Shown: positions 8,473-17,566 of the stretch, piece by piece
Numbering within the stretch: position 1 is the stretch's first letter
Layout: every line of letters begins with the position of its first letter
Assembly: GCA_902628635.1 (NCBI GenBank)
Contig: CACONQ010000004.1
Location: 1-48,081, forward strand
Reading direction: 5' to 3'
Source: an uncultured Pelagibacteraceae bacterium
Lineage (GTDB): Bacteria > Pseudomonadota > Alphaproteobacteria > Pelagibacterales > Pelagibacteraceae
Length of the DNA: 48,081 nt
Made by a program: the position numbers and the translations under genes
Notes under the pieces: generated by a model
Database searches by the model: none
Told to the model about the DNA's origin: nothing
The model's input: only the letters and a program-made list of their open reading frames with translations

Positions 8473-9906
8473 ATGATCGATAAAAAAAAATTCTATATCA
8501 ATGGTGAATGGGTTGATCCCATTAATAAACAAAGTCTAGATGTAATTGATCCATCTACAGAAAAAAGTTGTGCAACAATCTCATTAGGTGGAAAAGAAGA
8601 TATTAATAAAGCAGTTAATGCAGCTAAAAAAGCTTATGAGACATGGGGATTTAGCTCAAAGGAGGAAAGGATTAAATTATTAGAAAATCTTTATGTTTTA
8701 TATAAAAAAAGATGGGCTGATATCGCAAATGCAATTACGATGGAAATGGGCGCTCCAAAGGATTTCTCAACTAAATTACAAACAGGAACAGGGGCCAGTC
8801 ATATAAAATCATTTATTAGATATTTGAAAGAATTTAAATTTGAAAAACCATTAGGAGAACATGCTCCAGACCAGAGAATTATATACGAACCTAAAGGAGT
8901 TTGTGCACTAATTACACCTTGGAATTGGCCAATGAATCAGGTTTGCTTAAAAGTAATTCCGGCTTTATCAGCTGGTTGTACAATGGTTTTAAAGCCCTCT
9001 GAACTAGCTCCGCTTTCATCGATGATTTTAGCTGAAATAATTCATGAAGCAAAATTTCCATCAGGTGTTTTCAATTTAGTAAATGGAGATGGAGCGACTA
9101 CTGGTGATGCCCTAACAAGTCATCCAGAAGTTAATATGATTTCCTTTACAGGATCTACTAGAGCAGGTGCTTTAATTTCTCAAAATGCTGCAAAAGATTT
9201 TAAAAGAGTTAGCCTTGAATTGGGAGGAAAAGGTGCAAATATTATCTTTAAAGATGCTGATCCTGAAGCAATAGAAAGAGGGGCATTAAGATGTTTTAGA
9301 AATTCAGGCCAATCTTGTAATGCTCCAACGAGGATGTTAGTAGAAAAATCAATGTATGATGAAGCAGTAGAAAGACTTAAAAAATATGCGAATGAGTTTC
9401 AAGTTGACGATCCAAACAAAGAAGGTGAGCACATAGGTCCAGTTATCTCAGAAACACAATTTAATAAAATTCAAACATTAATAAAAAAAGGTATTGATGA
9501 AGGAGCTAAATTAGTTTCAGGCGGTCCTGGAAAACCAAATGGGCTTGACAAAGGGTACTATGTAAAACCTACTGTATTTGCAGATGTAAAAAATGATATG
9601 GAAATAGCTAGAACAGAAATTTTTGGACCAGTTTTATCAGTTATGCCATTTGAAACAGAAGAAGAGGCAATTAAAATAGCCAATGATACCCCTTACGGTT
9701 TAACAAATTACATACAAACCCAAGATCCTGAGAAAGTAAAAAGAGTCGCAAGAAAATTAAGATCTGGAATGGTAGATGTAAATGGTGCTGGTATAGCTGT
9801 TGATGCACCATTTGGAGGATTTAAACATTCAGGAATTGGCAGGGAAGCTGGATCAGAGGGACTGGTAGAGTTTCTTGAGGTAAAATCAGTCGGCGGCTGG
9901 AATTGA
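8473..9906 (+). CDS. NAD(P)-dependent aldehyde dehydrogenase family protein
   Basis: A 477-aa enzyme of the ALDH superfamily at the usual length. It has the cofactor motif TPWNWPMNQ (about 148-156), KPSE, the FTGSTRAG loop, the general base in LELGGKGA (E249) and the nucleophile in GQSCNAP (C282). It would oxidise an aldehyde to a carboxylate. Position directly behind the ureohydrolase suggests an amino- or guanidino-aldehyde from polyamine breakdown, but ALDH substrates cannot be read from sequence. The two genes are 14 bases apart and surely cotranscribed. It converges with argE, with four bases between stops. Confidence 0.87.
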   Translation: MIDKKKFYINGEWVDPINKQSLDVIDPSTEKSCATISLGGKEDINKAVNAAKKAYETWGFSSKEERIKLLENLYVLYKKRWADIANAITMEMGAPKDFSTKLQTGTGASHIKSFIRYLKEFKFEKPLGEHAPDQRIIYEPKGVCALITPWNWPMNQVCLKVIPALSAGCTMVLKPSELAPLSSMILAEIIHEAKFPSGVFNLVNGDGATTGDALTSHPEVNMISFTGSTRAGALISQNAAKDFKRVSLELGGKGANIIFKDADPEAIERGALRCFRNSGQSCNAPTRMLVEKSMYDEAVERLKKYANEFQVDDPNKEGEHIGPVISETQFNKIQTLIKKGIDEGAKLVSGGPGKPNGLDKGYYVKPTVFADVKNDMEIARTEIFGPVLSVMPFETEEEAIKIANDTPYGLTNYIQTQDPEKVKRVARKLRSGMVDVNGAGIAVDAPFGGFKHSGIGREAGSEGLVEFLEVKSVGGWN

Positions 9907-9910
9907 AGAT

Positions 9911-11095
9911 TTAATTTGAAGATTTTTCTTTAACACCTTCTAAAAATTTTAAACATTTTGATATTTCGCTCAATTCAATGAACTCATCAATTTTATGAGC
10001 TTGTTCTATTGAACCTGGCCCACAAACAGCTGTACTTATTCCTATTTCCTGGAATAAACCAGCCTCTGTGCCAAAAGAGACAACTTCTCTTGAATTATCC
10101 CCAGTGATACTAGATACAAACTCACATGCCTCTGACTCCAAGTCTCTATCAAATCCAATAATTTCTCCAATAATCTCTTTCTTTATACTTGAATTAGGAA
10201 ATATTTTTTTCATTTCAGGTAAAAGTTTATTATTTACAAACTTATCTAATTCTGCATTTAAAAAAATTGCATCATCTTTTACAACTGGTCTCGTTTCCCA
10301 TTTTACATGACATTTATCAGCTATTACATTATGAGCAATACCACCAAAAATTCCACCAACAGAAAGGGTAGAATAGGGTGGAGAAAAAATTGAATTTTTT
10401 GGAACTCGTTTTTTTAATTCATCTCTAAGTTCAATTAATTTACTTACATATCTTGCAGCATATTCAACTGCACTCACTCCCTTATGTGGTTGAGAGCTAT
10501 GTCCCGCAAGCCCTTCAAAGTAAGTCGTATATTCATAAGCTCCCTTATGAGCATCGATAATTTTCATATTTGTTGGTTCGCCTACTATGCATATACCTTT
10601 ATTAAAACCTCTTTTTTTTAATTCTTTTATTAAAAGTGGTGCTCCGATACACGCAGTCTCTTCATCAAAAGTAAAAGAAAAATTAATATCCCTATCCAAA
10701 TTACTCTTTGAAAAAATAGGGGCATAAGCTAAAGCACATGCAATAAATCCTTTCATATCACAAGATCCTCTTCCATAAAGTTTATTATTTTTAATTGTTG
10801 CCTTAAAAGGATCTGTTGACCAACCTTTTGAAACAGGTACTACATCTGTATGTCCAGATAGAATTATTGGTTTTTTTCCATTCTGATTCTTAGCTTTTAT
10901 TGTAGCAAAAAGATTTACTCTTTTTTTTTCAGAGTCAAATATTTTAAATGAGGATGCACCATTTTTTTTTAAAACTTCATCACAATAATTTATAAGCGAA
11001 TTGTTGTCCTCACCCGAAATTGTTTTAAAAGCTATTAAATCTGTTAAAATTTTAATAGAATTTTCAAGTAAATTTTTATTATTTTCTGTACTCAT
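9911..11095 (-). CDS. argE: Acetylornithine deacetylase (M20 peptidase family)
   Basis: A zinc amidohydrolase of about 394 aa; family members cleave N-acetylornithine to ornithine and acetate in arginine synthesis. Metal-site motifs are SGHTDVVPVSKGW, GRGSCDMKGF and FTFDEETACIGAP, and a late HKIDEFI carries the last histidine. DapE and other M20 enzymes are related; overall similarity to the alphaproteobacterial ArgE type is the reason for the name. I take the ATG at 11095 (MSTENN) rather than the in-frame TTG at 11107, because a TATAAT box lies between. The start is only 27 bases from the divergent CsaA-like gene. Confidence 0.83.
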   Translation of the reverse strand: MSTENNKNLLENSIKILTDLIAFKTISGEDNNSLINYCDEVLKKNGASSFKIFDSEKKRVNLFATIKAKNQNGKKPIILSGHTDVVPVSKGWSTDPFKATIKNNKLYGRGSCDMKGFIACALAYAPIFSKSNLDRDINFSFTFDEETACIGAPLLIKELKKRGFNKGICIVGEPTNMKIIDAHKGAYEYTTYFEGLAGHSSQPHKGVSAVEYAARYVSKLIELRDELKKRVPKNSIFSPPYSTLSVGGIFGGIAHNVIADKCHVKWETRPVVKDDAIFLNAELDKFVNNKLLPEMKKIFPNSSIKKEIIGEIIGFDRDLESEACEFVSSITGDNSREVVSFGTEAGLFQEIGISTAVCGPGSIEQAHKIDEFIELSEISKCLKFLEGVKEKSSN

Positions 11096-11098
11096 AAA

Positions 11099-11112
11099 TA
11101 TAATCAATTATA
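11099..11112. promoter_or_regulatory. Overlapping divergent -10 boxes in a 27-base gap
   Basis: The gap between divergent start codons holds a perfect TATAAT on the + strand (11099-11104) and a perfect TATAAT on the - strand (11112-11107). Transcripts would start about 12 bases before the csaA ATG and about 5 bases before the argE ATG, so the latter would be nearly leaderless. No good -35 boxes are seen; they would fall inside the two coding regions. Confidence 0.45.
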
Positions 11113-11122
11113 TATTAAAATC

Positions 11123-11464
11123 ATGAAAGAAGAAATAACCTACGATATATTTAATAAAGTTGATATTAGATTAGGGACCGTAATTTCAGTTAAAAAAAAT
11201 GAGAAAGCTAGAAAACCATCATTGGTTGTTGAGGTAGATTTTGGAAATGAGATAGGAGTAAAACAATCCTCTGCTCAAATTACACATTTTTATAATGAGG
11301 AAAATTTAGTGGGAAAGCAAGTTATTGGCGTATGTAATTTTCCTGAAAAAAATATTGCTGGCGTTAAATCACAAGTTTTAATTTTGGGTTCTATCGATAA
11401 AGAAGGAAAAGTAACATTGTTACATCCCTCGCAAAAAGCTGAGAACGGTTTACCGATTGCATAA
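11123..11464 (+). CDS. csaA: CsaA-like tRNA-binding (OB-fold) protein
   Basis: A 113-aa stand-alone tRNA-binding domain, the length of bacterial CsaA. Family hallmarks are VDIRLGTVISV near the start, KPSLVVEVDFG, the VKQSSAQITHFY segment and QVIGVCNFPEKNIAG. Such proteins bind tRNA as dimers, and CsaA has been described as chaperone-like; the precise cellular role is unsettled. It is followed six bases later by a LysE-type exporter gene. Its own promoter is probably the TATAAT at 11099-11104. Confidence 0.85.
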   Translation: MKEEITYDIFNKVDIRLGTVISVKKNEKARKPSLVVEVDFGNEIGVKQSSAQITHFYNEENLVGKQVIGVCNFPEKNIAGVKSQVLILGSIDKEGKVTLLHPSQKAENGLPIA

Positions 11465-11470
11465 TTAAAT

Positions 11471-12061
11471 ATGCACCCAGAAATAATTTCACTTTGTTTA
11501 TTCATGTTTGCAACAAGTTGCTCACCAGGACCGAATAATGTTGTAGCATCTTACTCAGGTTTCAATTTTGGAATAGTAAAAACCATCCCTCATATGCTGG
11601 GTGTAATTTTTGGTTTTACTATTTTAGTAACAATAATGAATTTTGGTCTTATTAATATTTTTCAAAAACTACCCATACTTCAAGAAATATTAAAGTATGC
11701 TGGCTCTATATTTCTTTTATATTTAGCTTATAAAATTTCCTTTTCAAAAAATAACCCAAATAATAAAAATGATAATCCTGTTAAATTTATAGAAACTTTT
11801 TTTTTTCAATTTATAAATCCCAAATCTTATATAGTTGCTGTTATTATGATATCGACATATGTTGAGAGAGGACAAAACTTTATGTTATACTCCCTTTGGG
11901 TAATAGGCGTTGCATTTTTATTTGCAATAATAAGTATTAATTTTTGGACATTAATAGGCAAATTTTTAAGAAGATTCGCGACAAATGAGAAATTTATAAA
12001 AATATTTAATTATGCTATGTCTATACTTTTAGTAGCTTGTATAGCTACATTTTATTTATAA
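11471..12061 (+). CDS. LysE/RhtB family amino-acid exporter
   Basis: A 196-aa inner-membrane protein with about six hydrophobic segments. It has the N-terminal signature TSCSPGPNNVVASYSG that marks the LysE/RhtB superfamily, and FINPKSYIVAVIM in the middle. Members export basic or neutral amino acids or related metabolites; the substrate is not predictable. It sits six bases behind the csaA-like gene and is probably cotranscribed. The next gene, aconitase, follows after 45 bases. Confidence 0.85.
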   Translation: MHPEIISLCLFMFATSCSPGPNNVVASYSGFNFGIVKTIPHMLGVIFGFTILVTIMNFGLINIFQKLPILQEILKYAGSIFLLYLAYKISFSKNNPNNKNDNPVKFIETFFFQFINPKSYIVAVIMISTYVERGQNFMLYSLWVIGVAFLFAIISINFWTLIGKFLRRFATNEKFIKIFNYAMSILLVACIATFYL

Positions 12062-12106
12062 TTTAATTCATAATTTGAACTAAATATTCTATAAGATAGC
12101 AATTTT

Positions 12107-14776
12107 ATGAAACCAGGAAATAAAAATTCATATAACTCATTAGATACTATTGATATAGACAATAAAAGTTTTAATTTTTACTCCTTATCAAAAGCAGAAA
12201 AAAATGGTCTTGATGGCATCTCATACTTACCAAAGTCATTAAAAGTTTTGTTAGAGAATTTATTAAGATATGAAGATGGTGTAAGTGTAAACAAAAAACA
12301 AATTGAAGCAATTCAAAAATGGTTGGTAGATAGAAAGTCTGCTACTGAAATTGCCTATAGACCAGCAAGAGTTTTACTTCAAGATTATACGGGGATACCA
12401 GCGGTAGCAGATTTGGCTGCAATGAGGGAGGCGGTAAAAGAAAAAAATAAAGACCCCAAAAAAATCAATCCATTATCAGCTGTAGATTTGGTAATTGATC
12501 ATTCTGTCCAAGTTGACCAGTCTGCAAAAAAAGACTCATTTGAAAAAAATGTAGATATTGAATTTGAAAGAAACGGAGAAAGATATTCTTTTTTAAAGTG
12601 GGGTCAACAAGCATTTGATAATTTTAGAATTGTTCCACCAGGTACTGGTATTTGTCATCAAGTAAATTTAGAATATTTATCAAAAGTAGTTTGGTCTGAA
12701 AGTTCTGGTGGAAAAACATATTTGTTTCCAGATACTTTGGTTGGCACTGATAGTCATACCACAATGGTAAATGGTTTAGCAGTTTTGGGTTGGGGAGTAG
12801 GAGGTATTGAGGCAGAGGCAGGAATGTTAGGACAGCCAATATCAATGTTAATTCCTGAGGTAATAGGCTTTGAAGTAAAAAATAAATTACCAGAGGGAAC
12901 AACAGCCACTGATCTAGTTCTTACAGTTGTAAAAATGTTAAGAGACAAAGGGGTGGTTGGTAAATTTGTAGAATTTTTTGGAGAAGGTTTAAAAAATTTA
13001 AGTTTAGCTGATAGAGCAACTATAGCAAATATGGCGCCTGAGTATGGAGCAACATGTGGTTTTTTTCCAATTGACGATGAAACGTTAAGATATTTAAGAT
13101 TTTCTGGAAGGGATGAACATACAGTTAAGATTGTAGAAAAATATGCAAAAGAGCAGGGATTATGGTCTAGTGACCATATCAAGTTTACTGATAAAATTTC
13201 TTTAGATATGTCTACAGTAGTTCCAACAATTTCTGGACCTAAAAGACCACAAGATAAAGTGTTACTAACAGATGCAGCGTCGAACTTTAAAAAGGTATAC
13301 AAAGAAACAACAAAAAGAAATAAAAACAATGTTTCAAAAGTTAAGGATACTGATTTTGAAATTAAAGATGGATCAATTCTAATTGCAGCAATTACCTCTT
13401 GCACTAATACTTCTAACCCAAATGTTTTGATAGGAGCCGGTTTGCTTGCAAAAAAAGCAATAGAATTTGGTTTGAAGACTAAACCTTGGGTGAAAACATC
13501 ATTAGCACCTGGTTCTCAGGTAGTAACAGATTATTTAGAAAAAGCTGGGTTAAATAAGTATCTTGATATGCTTGGTTTTAATTTAGTAGGTTATGGTTGC
13601 ACTACATGCATTGGAAATTCTGGTCCTTTAAAAGAAAATATTGTATCAGCAATTGAGAAAGAAAATATCTACGCTGTTTCAGTGTTATCTGGTAATAGAA
13701 ACTTTGAGGGACGAATATCACCACACATTAAAGCAAACTATTTAGCATCGCCACCTTTAGTTGTTGCTTACGCATTAGCAGGTCATATGGAAATTGATTT
13801 ATATAAGGATCCACTTGGAAAAGATAAAAATGGAAAAGATATTTATTTAAAAGATATATGGCCATCAAATAAAGAAATTGAGACCACACTTGCAGACTCT
13901 TTAAATGCAAATATGTTCATTAAAAGATATTCAAATGTATCAGAGGGACCAGTTCAATGGCAAAAAATTAAGACTGAAAAAACTAGTATTTATAATTGGG
14001 ATGAGAGTTCTACTTATGTAAAAAGACCTCCTTTCTTTGATCAATTATCTGACGAGCCAGAGGGTTTTAAAGAGATTAAAGACGCAAGACCACTCCTAAT
14101 TTTAGGAGATATGGTAACTACAGATCATATTTCACCTGCTGGCTCAATCCAAAAAGAAAGCCCAACTGGAGAATATTTTATGAAACATCAGGTACTTCCA
14201 AAAGATTACAATTCTTATGGATCTAGAAGAGGTAATCATGAAGTTATGATGAGAGGGACATTTGCAAATATTAGAATTAGAAATGAGATGGCTCCAGGCA
14301 CAGAGGGAGGTTTTACAAAACTATATCCTGAAGGAAAAATTATGCCAGTTTATGACGCGGTGGTTGAGTATAAAAAAAGAGGTACAGATTTAGTAGTAAT
14401 TGGTGGAAAAGAATATGGGACTGGATCCTCAAGAGATTGGGCTGCAAAAGGAACTAAATTATTAGGAGTTAAAGTAGTTATTGCCGAAAGTTTTGAACGT
14501 ATTCATAGATCAAATTTAATTGGAATGGGAATCTTACCATTGCAATTTATTGAGGGTATGGATAGAAAAAAATTAAAATTTGAGGGCTCTGAGCTAGTGA
14601 CGATATTAAAAATAGAGAAAGGCATAAATCCATCTGATAAAATAGATGTTGAAATAAAATATTTATCTGGGGATATCAAAAGAATAAAGACTTTATGCAG
14701 AATAGATACAAAGAACGAATTGGAATATTATAAGAATGGTGGCATTTTACAATTTGTATTAAGAAACATGATGTAA
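12107..14776 (+). CDS. acnA: Aconitate hydratase A (cytosolic TCA-cycle aconitase)
   Basis: The 889-aa enzyme interconverts citrate and isocitrate in the TCA cycle. The three [4Fe-4S] ligands are in SCTNTSNP (C432) and GYGCTTCIGNSGP (C498, C501). The substrate-binding loop DSHTTMVNGLAVLGWGVGGI and the C-terminal active-site motif GTGSSRDWAAKG are intact. Length and order are those of the AcnA/IRP1 type, not AcnB. A TATAAG hexamer (12090-12095) 11 bases before the ATG may be the -10 box. The next two genes begin within three bases of, or overlapping, their upstream neighbours, so aconitase may head an operon with the envelope genes. Confidence 0.96.
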   Translation: MKPGNKNSYNSLDTIDIDNKSFNFYSLSKAEKNGLDGISYLPKSLKVLLENLLRYEDGVSVNKKQIEAIQKWLVDRKSATEIAYRPARVLLQDYTGIPAVADLAAMREAVKEKNKDPKKINPLSAVDLVIDHSVQVDQSAKKDSFEKNVDIEFERNGERYSFLKWGQQAFDNFRIVPPGTGICHQVNLEYLSKVVWSESSGGKTYLFPDTLVGTDSHTTMVNGLAVLGWGVGGIEAEAGMLGQPISMLIPEVIGFEVKNKLPEGTTATDLVLTVVKMLRDKGVVGKFVEFFGEGLKNLSLADRATIANMAPEYGATCGFFPIDDETLRYLRFSGRDEHTVKIVEKYAKEQGLWSSDHIKFTDKISLDMSTVVPTISGPKRPQDKVLLTDAASNFKKVYKETTKRNKNNVSKVKDTDFEIKDGSILIAAITSCTNTSNPNVLIGAGLLAKKAIEFGLKTKPWVKTSLAPGSQVVTDYLEKAGLNKYLDMLGFNLVGYGCTTCIGNSGPLKENIVSAIEKENIYAVSVLSGNRNFEGRISPHIKANYLASPPLVVAYALAGHMEIDLYKDPLGKDKNGKDIYLKDIWPSNKEIETTLADSLNANMFIKRYSNVSEGPVQWQKIKTEKTSIYNWDESSTYVKRPPFFDQLSDEPEGFKEIKDARPLLILGDMVTTDHISPAGSIQKESPTGEYFMKHQVLPKDYNSYGSRRGNHEVMMRGTFANIRIRNEMAPGTEGGFTKLYPEGKIMPVYDAVVEYKKRGTDLVVIGGKEYGTGSSRDWAAKGTKLLGVKVVIAESFERIHRSNLIGMGILPLQFIEGMDRKKLKFEGSELVTILKIEKGINPSDKIDVEIKYLSGDIKRIKTLCRIDTKNELEYYKNGGILQFVLRNMM

Positions 14777-14778
14777 AC

Positions 14779-15423
14779 ATGGATGAAGAAATACAGTTAA
14801 TTAATCAAAATACAAGAAAAGAGAAATTTAAAAATTTCATTTTGAATAATAAAAAAATTTTGATTGGATTATGTTCAATTACTATATTAGCCACAATATC
14901 AATTTTTATATTTTTAGAATTAAAAGCTAAAAATCAACTAAAAATAGCGAGTAAATATAATGAAATTACACAACTATACGAGAAGAATAATAGTAAAAAA
15001 ATTTCGGAAGAGTTAATAAATATTATAAATGAAAAGGATAAAACCTATTCTCCTTTAGCGCTCAACTTTTTAATTGATAACAAAATTATTAATAACAGGG
15101 ATCAAATCAACGGTTTTTTTGACTTAATTATTAATGAAATAAAATTAGAAAATGAAATAAAAAATTTAATAATTTATAAAAAAGCACTTTATAACTCTGA
15201 TAGCTCAAGCGAAAATAATTTACTGAAAATTTTAAAACCTATATTAAATTCAGAAAGCATTTGGAAGCCTCATTCATTATACTTAATGTCTGAATATTTT
15301 TTATCAAAAAACGAAAAAGAAAAGTCAAAAGAATTTTTAATTCAAATAATAGAATTAGAAAATTCAAATCCAGGTATCAAGGCTGAGGCTCAAAAAATGA
15401 TTAACAGGTACTTTAGTGGATAA
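14779..15423 (+). CDS. YfgM-like membrane-anchored tetratricopeptide protein
   Basis: A 214-aa protein with one N-terminal helix (about residues 29-50) and a largely helical C-terminal domain. This is the layout of YfgM/Anc proteins, which are commonly encoded just before bamB and associate with the Sec machinery and periplasmic chaperones. TPR repeats are degenerate and cannot be counted with certainty by eye. The call therefore leans on size, topology and position: it starts two bases after aconitase and overlaps bamB by eight bases. It is very AT-rich and Lys/Asn-rich, like its neighbours. Confidence 0.6.
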   Translation: MDEEIQLINQNTRKEKFKNFILNNKKILIGLCSITILATISIFIFLELKAKNQLKIASKYNEITQLYEKNNSKKISEELINIINEKDKTYSPLALNFLIDNKIINNRDQINGFFDLIINEIKLENEIKNLIIYKKALYNSDSSSENNLLKILKPILNSESIWKPHSLYLMSEYFLSKNEKEKSKEFLIQIIELENSNPGIKAEAQKMINRYFSG

Positions 15424-16717
15424 AATATTTAAATTAGTCATACTTTTGATTTTAAGTTCTTGCTCCTTAAACCCAAACTCTACTCTTTGGACAAAGAATA
15501 AGAAAATTGAATATGAAAAATCATTGAATATCATAGAGATAGATCCAAAAAAAAATGTTTTAACAAAAGAAATTAATTCAAATATTAAAATTAAAATAGG
15601 TAATGCAACAAAGAAAAACATAAATTATTATAAAATGACAAATAATAATGGGGCTACTAATTACAATGGTAAACTTAAAAAAATTTCAAAATATAATTAT
15701 TCAAAAATTGAATATTTTAATCAATATGAACCAGAGATAAGTTCTTATGATAATAATTTAATATTTTTTGACAACAAAGGAACAATTTTAAATTTTAAAG
15801 AAAACTCTAAATTACAATGGAAAAAAAATTATTATTCAAGATCTGAAAGAAAAAAAAATCCCGTTCTTTTTTTTTCGAATAACAAAAATATACTTATAGT
15901 AGCTGATACATTAGCAAAGTATTATTCAATTGATTTGAAAACAGGTGACAAAATTTGGTCAGGTAATAATAATTCACCTTTTAATTCACAAATTAAAATA
16001 TTAGATGATAAATTTTTTATAGTAGATGATAGTAATATCCTCAGTTGTTTTTCTATAAAAAATGGCAACAAATTGTGGAGCTATAAAACAGAAAAACCTT
16101 TAATCAAATCACAAAAAAAAATGTCAATTATAATACAAGAAAACAAAGTTATTTTTATCAATACTCTTGGTGATGTAACTGCATTGGATACACAAACAGG
16201 AAGATTGTTATGGCAATTACCAACGCAAAGTAAATCTATTTATGAAGAAGCAATGTTTTTAAAAATTTCAGACATGGTTTTAGAAGATAATTCAGTATTT
16301 TTTTCCAATAATATGAATGAGTTTTTTTCATTAGATGTTTCAACAGGAATCCTAAATTGGAAACAAGTTGTTAACTCCAGTCTACGACCATCTATTGTAA
16401 ATGATTTTATTTTTACGGTTAGTGAAGAGGGTTTTTTAATAGTAATAGACTCTAAGAGTGGAAAAATAATCAGAAGCACAGATTTATTTGATAAATTTAA
16501 AATAAAAAAAAGGAAAAAAATTAAACCAACAGGATTTGTTTTAGGTAGTAAAAAATTATATTTGAGCACATCAACAGGACGATTATTAATCGTAGACATT
16601 GAAACTGGAAAGACAAAATCAATAATAAAATTAGATAGTGAAAAAATTTCAAGACCAATTATTCTAAAACAGAGTTTATTTGTGGTAAAAAATAACTCTG
16701 TTATTAAATTAAATTAA
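15416..16717 (+). CDS. bamB: Outer-membrane assembly lipoprotein BamB (PQQ-like beta-propeller)
   Basis: A 433-aa lipoprotein: the signal sequence ends in a lipobox LSSC, giving C16 as the lipidated residue. The rest shows repeated propeller-blade elements such as DLKTGDKIWSG, SIKNGNKLWSY, DTQTGRLLWQLP, DVSTGILNWKQ, DSKSGKI and DIETGKT, about one per 40-50 residues. BamB is an accessory protein of the BAM complex that inserts outer-membrane proteins. The start is a GTG at 15416 inside the last codons of the YfgM-like gene. In many alphaproteobacteria der follows bamB; here a cupin-like gene follows instead. Confidence 0.87.
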   Translation: MDKIFKLVILLILSSCSLNPNSTLWTKNKKIEYEKSLNIIEIDPKKNVLTKEINSNIKIKIGNATKKNINYYKMTNNNGATNYNGKLKKISKYNYSKIEYFNQYEPEISSYDNNLIFFDNKGTILNFKENSKLQWKKNYYSRSERKKNPVLFFSNNKNILIVADTLAKYYSIDLKTGDKIWSGNNNSPFNSQIKILDDKFFIVDDSNILSCFSIKNGNKLWSYKTEKPLIKSQKKMSIIIQENKVIFINTLGDVTALDTQTGRLLWQLPTQSKSIYEEAMFLKISDMVLEDNSVFFSNNMNEFFSLDVSTGILNWKQVVNSSLRPSIVNDFIFTVSEEGFLIVIDSKSGKIIRSTDLFDKFKIKKRKKIKPTGFVLGSKKLYLSTSTGRLLIVDIETGKTKSIIKLDSEKISRPIILKQSLFVVKNNSVIKLN

Positions 16718-16718
16718 T

Positions 16719-17150
16719 ATGTTATTAAGAATTCTGGATAAACTAGGTAGAAAAAAAGTTGTTTTTGATAGAGGGCCATCACATCCTAAGTATAATGAGG
16801 CTAAACCATGGATGAACAGATATTATGTTTTATTTAGGAATAGACCAAGATGGTTTCCTTTTAATATATTAATTCATGAAATGCTCGATGACGATCATGG
16901 AGAGGGTGTTCATAATCATTTATTCCCTTTTATAACTATAATTTTGAAAGATGGATATTGGGAGACACTCAAAAGTGGAAAATATTGGAGATCACCAGGC
17001 TACGTAGGATTTAGATCTGCAAACACTTTTCATAGAGTTGATTTAAAGCCTGGAACCAGACCACTTACTATATTTATATCAGGTCCATTTGGTCTCAGAA
17101 AAGGACCAAGATCAGAGTATGGAATAGATTTTAAGACTAAAAACAAGTGA
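16719..17150 (+). CDS. Cupin-like hypothetical protein
   Basis: A 143-aa protein of no named family that I recognise. It shows a single beta-barrel cupin pattern: DDHGEGVHNHLFPFITIILKDGYWE resembles cupin motif 1 with histidines followed by an acidic residue, and RSANTFHRVDLKPG resembles motif 2 with the late histidine. That is a plausible metal site. It has no signal peptide. It starts one base after the bamB stop and overlaps the next gene by four bases (GTGA), so it is cotranscribed with bamB and yjbQ. Enzymatic or sugar-binding roles are both possible. Confidence 0.55.
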   Translation: MLLRILDKLGRKKVVFDRGPSHPKYNEAKPWMNRYYVLFRNRPRWFPFNILIHEMLDDDHGEGVHNHLFPFITIILKDGYWETLKSGKYWRSPGYVGFRSANTFHRVDLKPGTRPLTIFISGPFGLRKGPRSEYGIDFKTKNK

Positions 17151-17566
17151 TACAAAAATTTCATAATCTCATACTCCAAACAGACGGTCAGAAACTTTAT
17201 GATTTTACAAATAAAACAATTGAATGGATAAAAAAAAATAATTTCAAAAATGGAATAATTAATTTAAGCATCCAACACACAAGTGCTTCATTAATAATAC
17301 AGGAAAATGCTGATCCAGATGTTCAATTAGATTTGTTAAATTTTTTTGATAAAATTGCACCAATGAAAAATAATCTTTATATTCATAACGCTGAGGGAAA
17401 AGACGATATGCCTGCACATATTAAATCTGCAATAACAAACAATCAAATTTCTTTAAGTATTAAGGATCAAAAACTTTTACTAGGGACTTGGCAAGGGATA
17501 TATTTGTTCGAGCATAGATTAAATCCACAATCGAGAACTATAATTCATCATTTTATAGGAGATTAA
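17147..17566 (+). CDS. yjbQ: YjbQ family protein (UPF0047)
   Basis: A 139-aa protein of the highly conserved YjbQ/UPF0047 family. Signatures are NLSIQHTSASLIIQENADP, the AEGKDDMPAHIKSAI segment and LLLGTWQGIYLFEHR. Members form trimers with a conserved His/Glu site; weak thiamine-phosphate-synthase activity has been reported for the family, but the true role is uncertain. The start is GTG at 17147, overlapping the previous stop. Its 3' end overlaps the convergent photolyase by four bases. Confidence 0.9.
   Translation: MIQKFHNLILQTDGQKLYDFTNKTIEWIKKNNFKNGIINLSIQHTSASLIIQENADPDVQLDLLNFFDKIAPMKNNLYIHNAEGKDDMPAHIKSAITNNQISLSIKDQKLLLGTWQGIYLFEHRLNPQSRTIIHHFIGD

Noticed and set aside
11096-11107. 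TTG start at 11107 for argE
   Set aside because: It would add only MIIF and would place the start inside the -10 box; ATG at 11095 gives a normal N-terminus.
12754-13404. Long minus-strand open frame (216 codons) inside aconitase
   Set aside because: It lies wholly within a highly conserved acnA gene and its translation shows no recognisable motif; it mirrors the codon bias of the sense strand.
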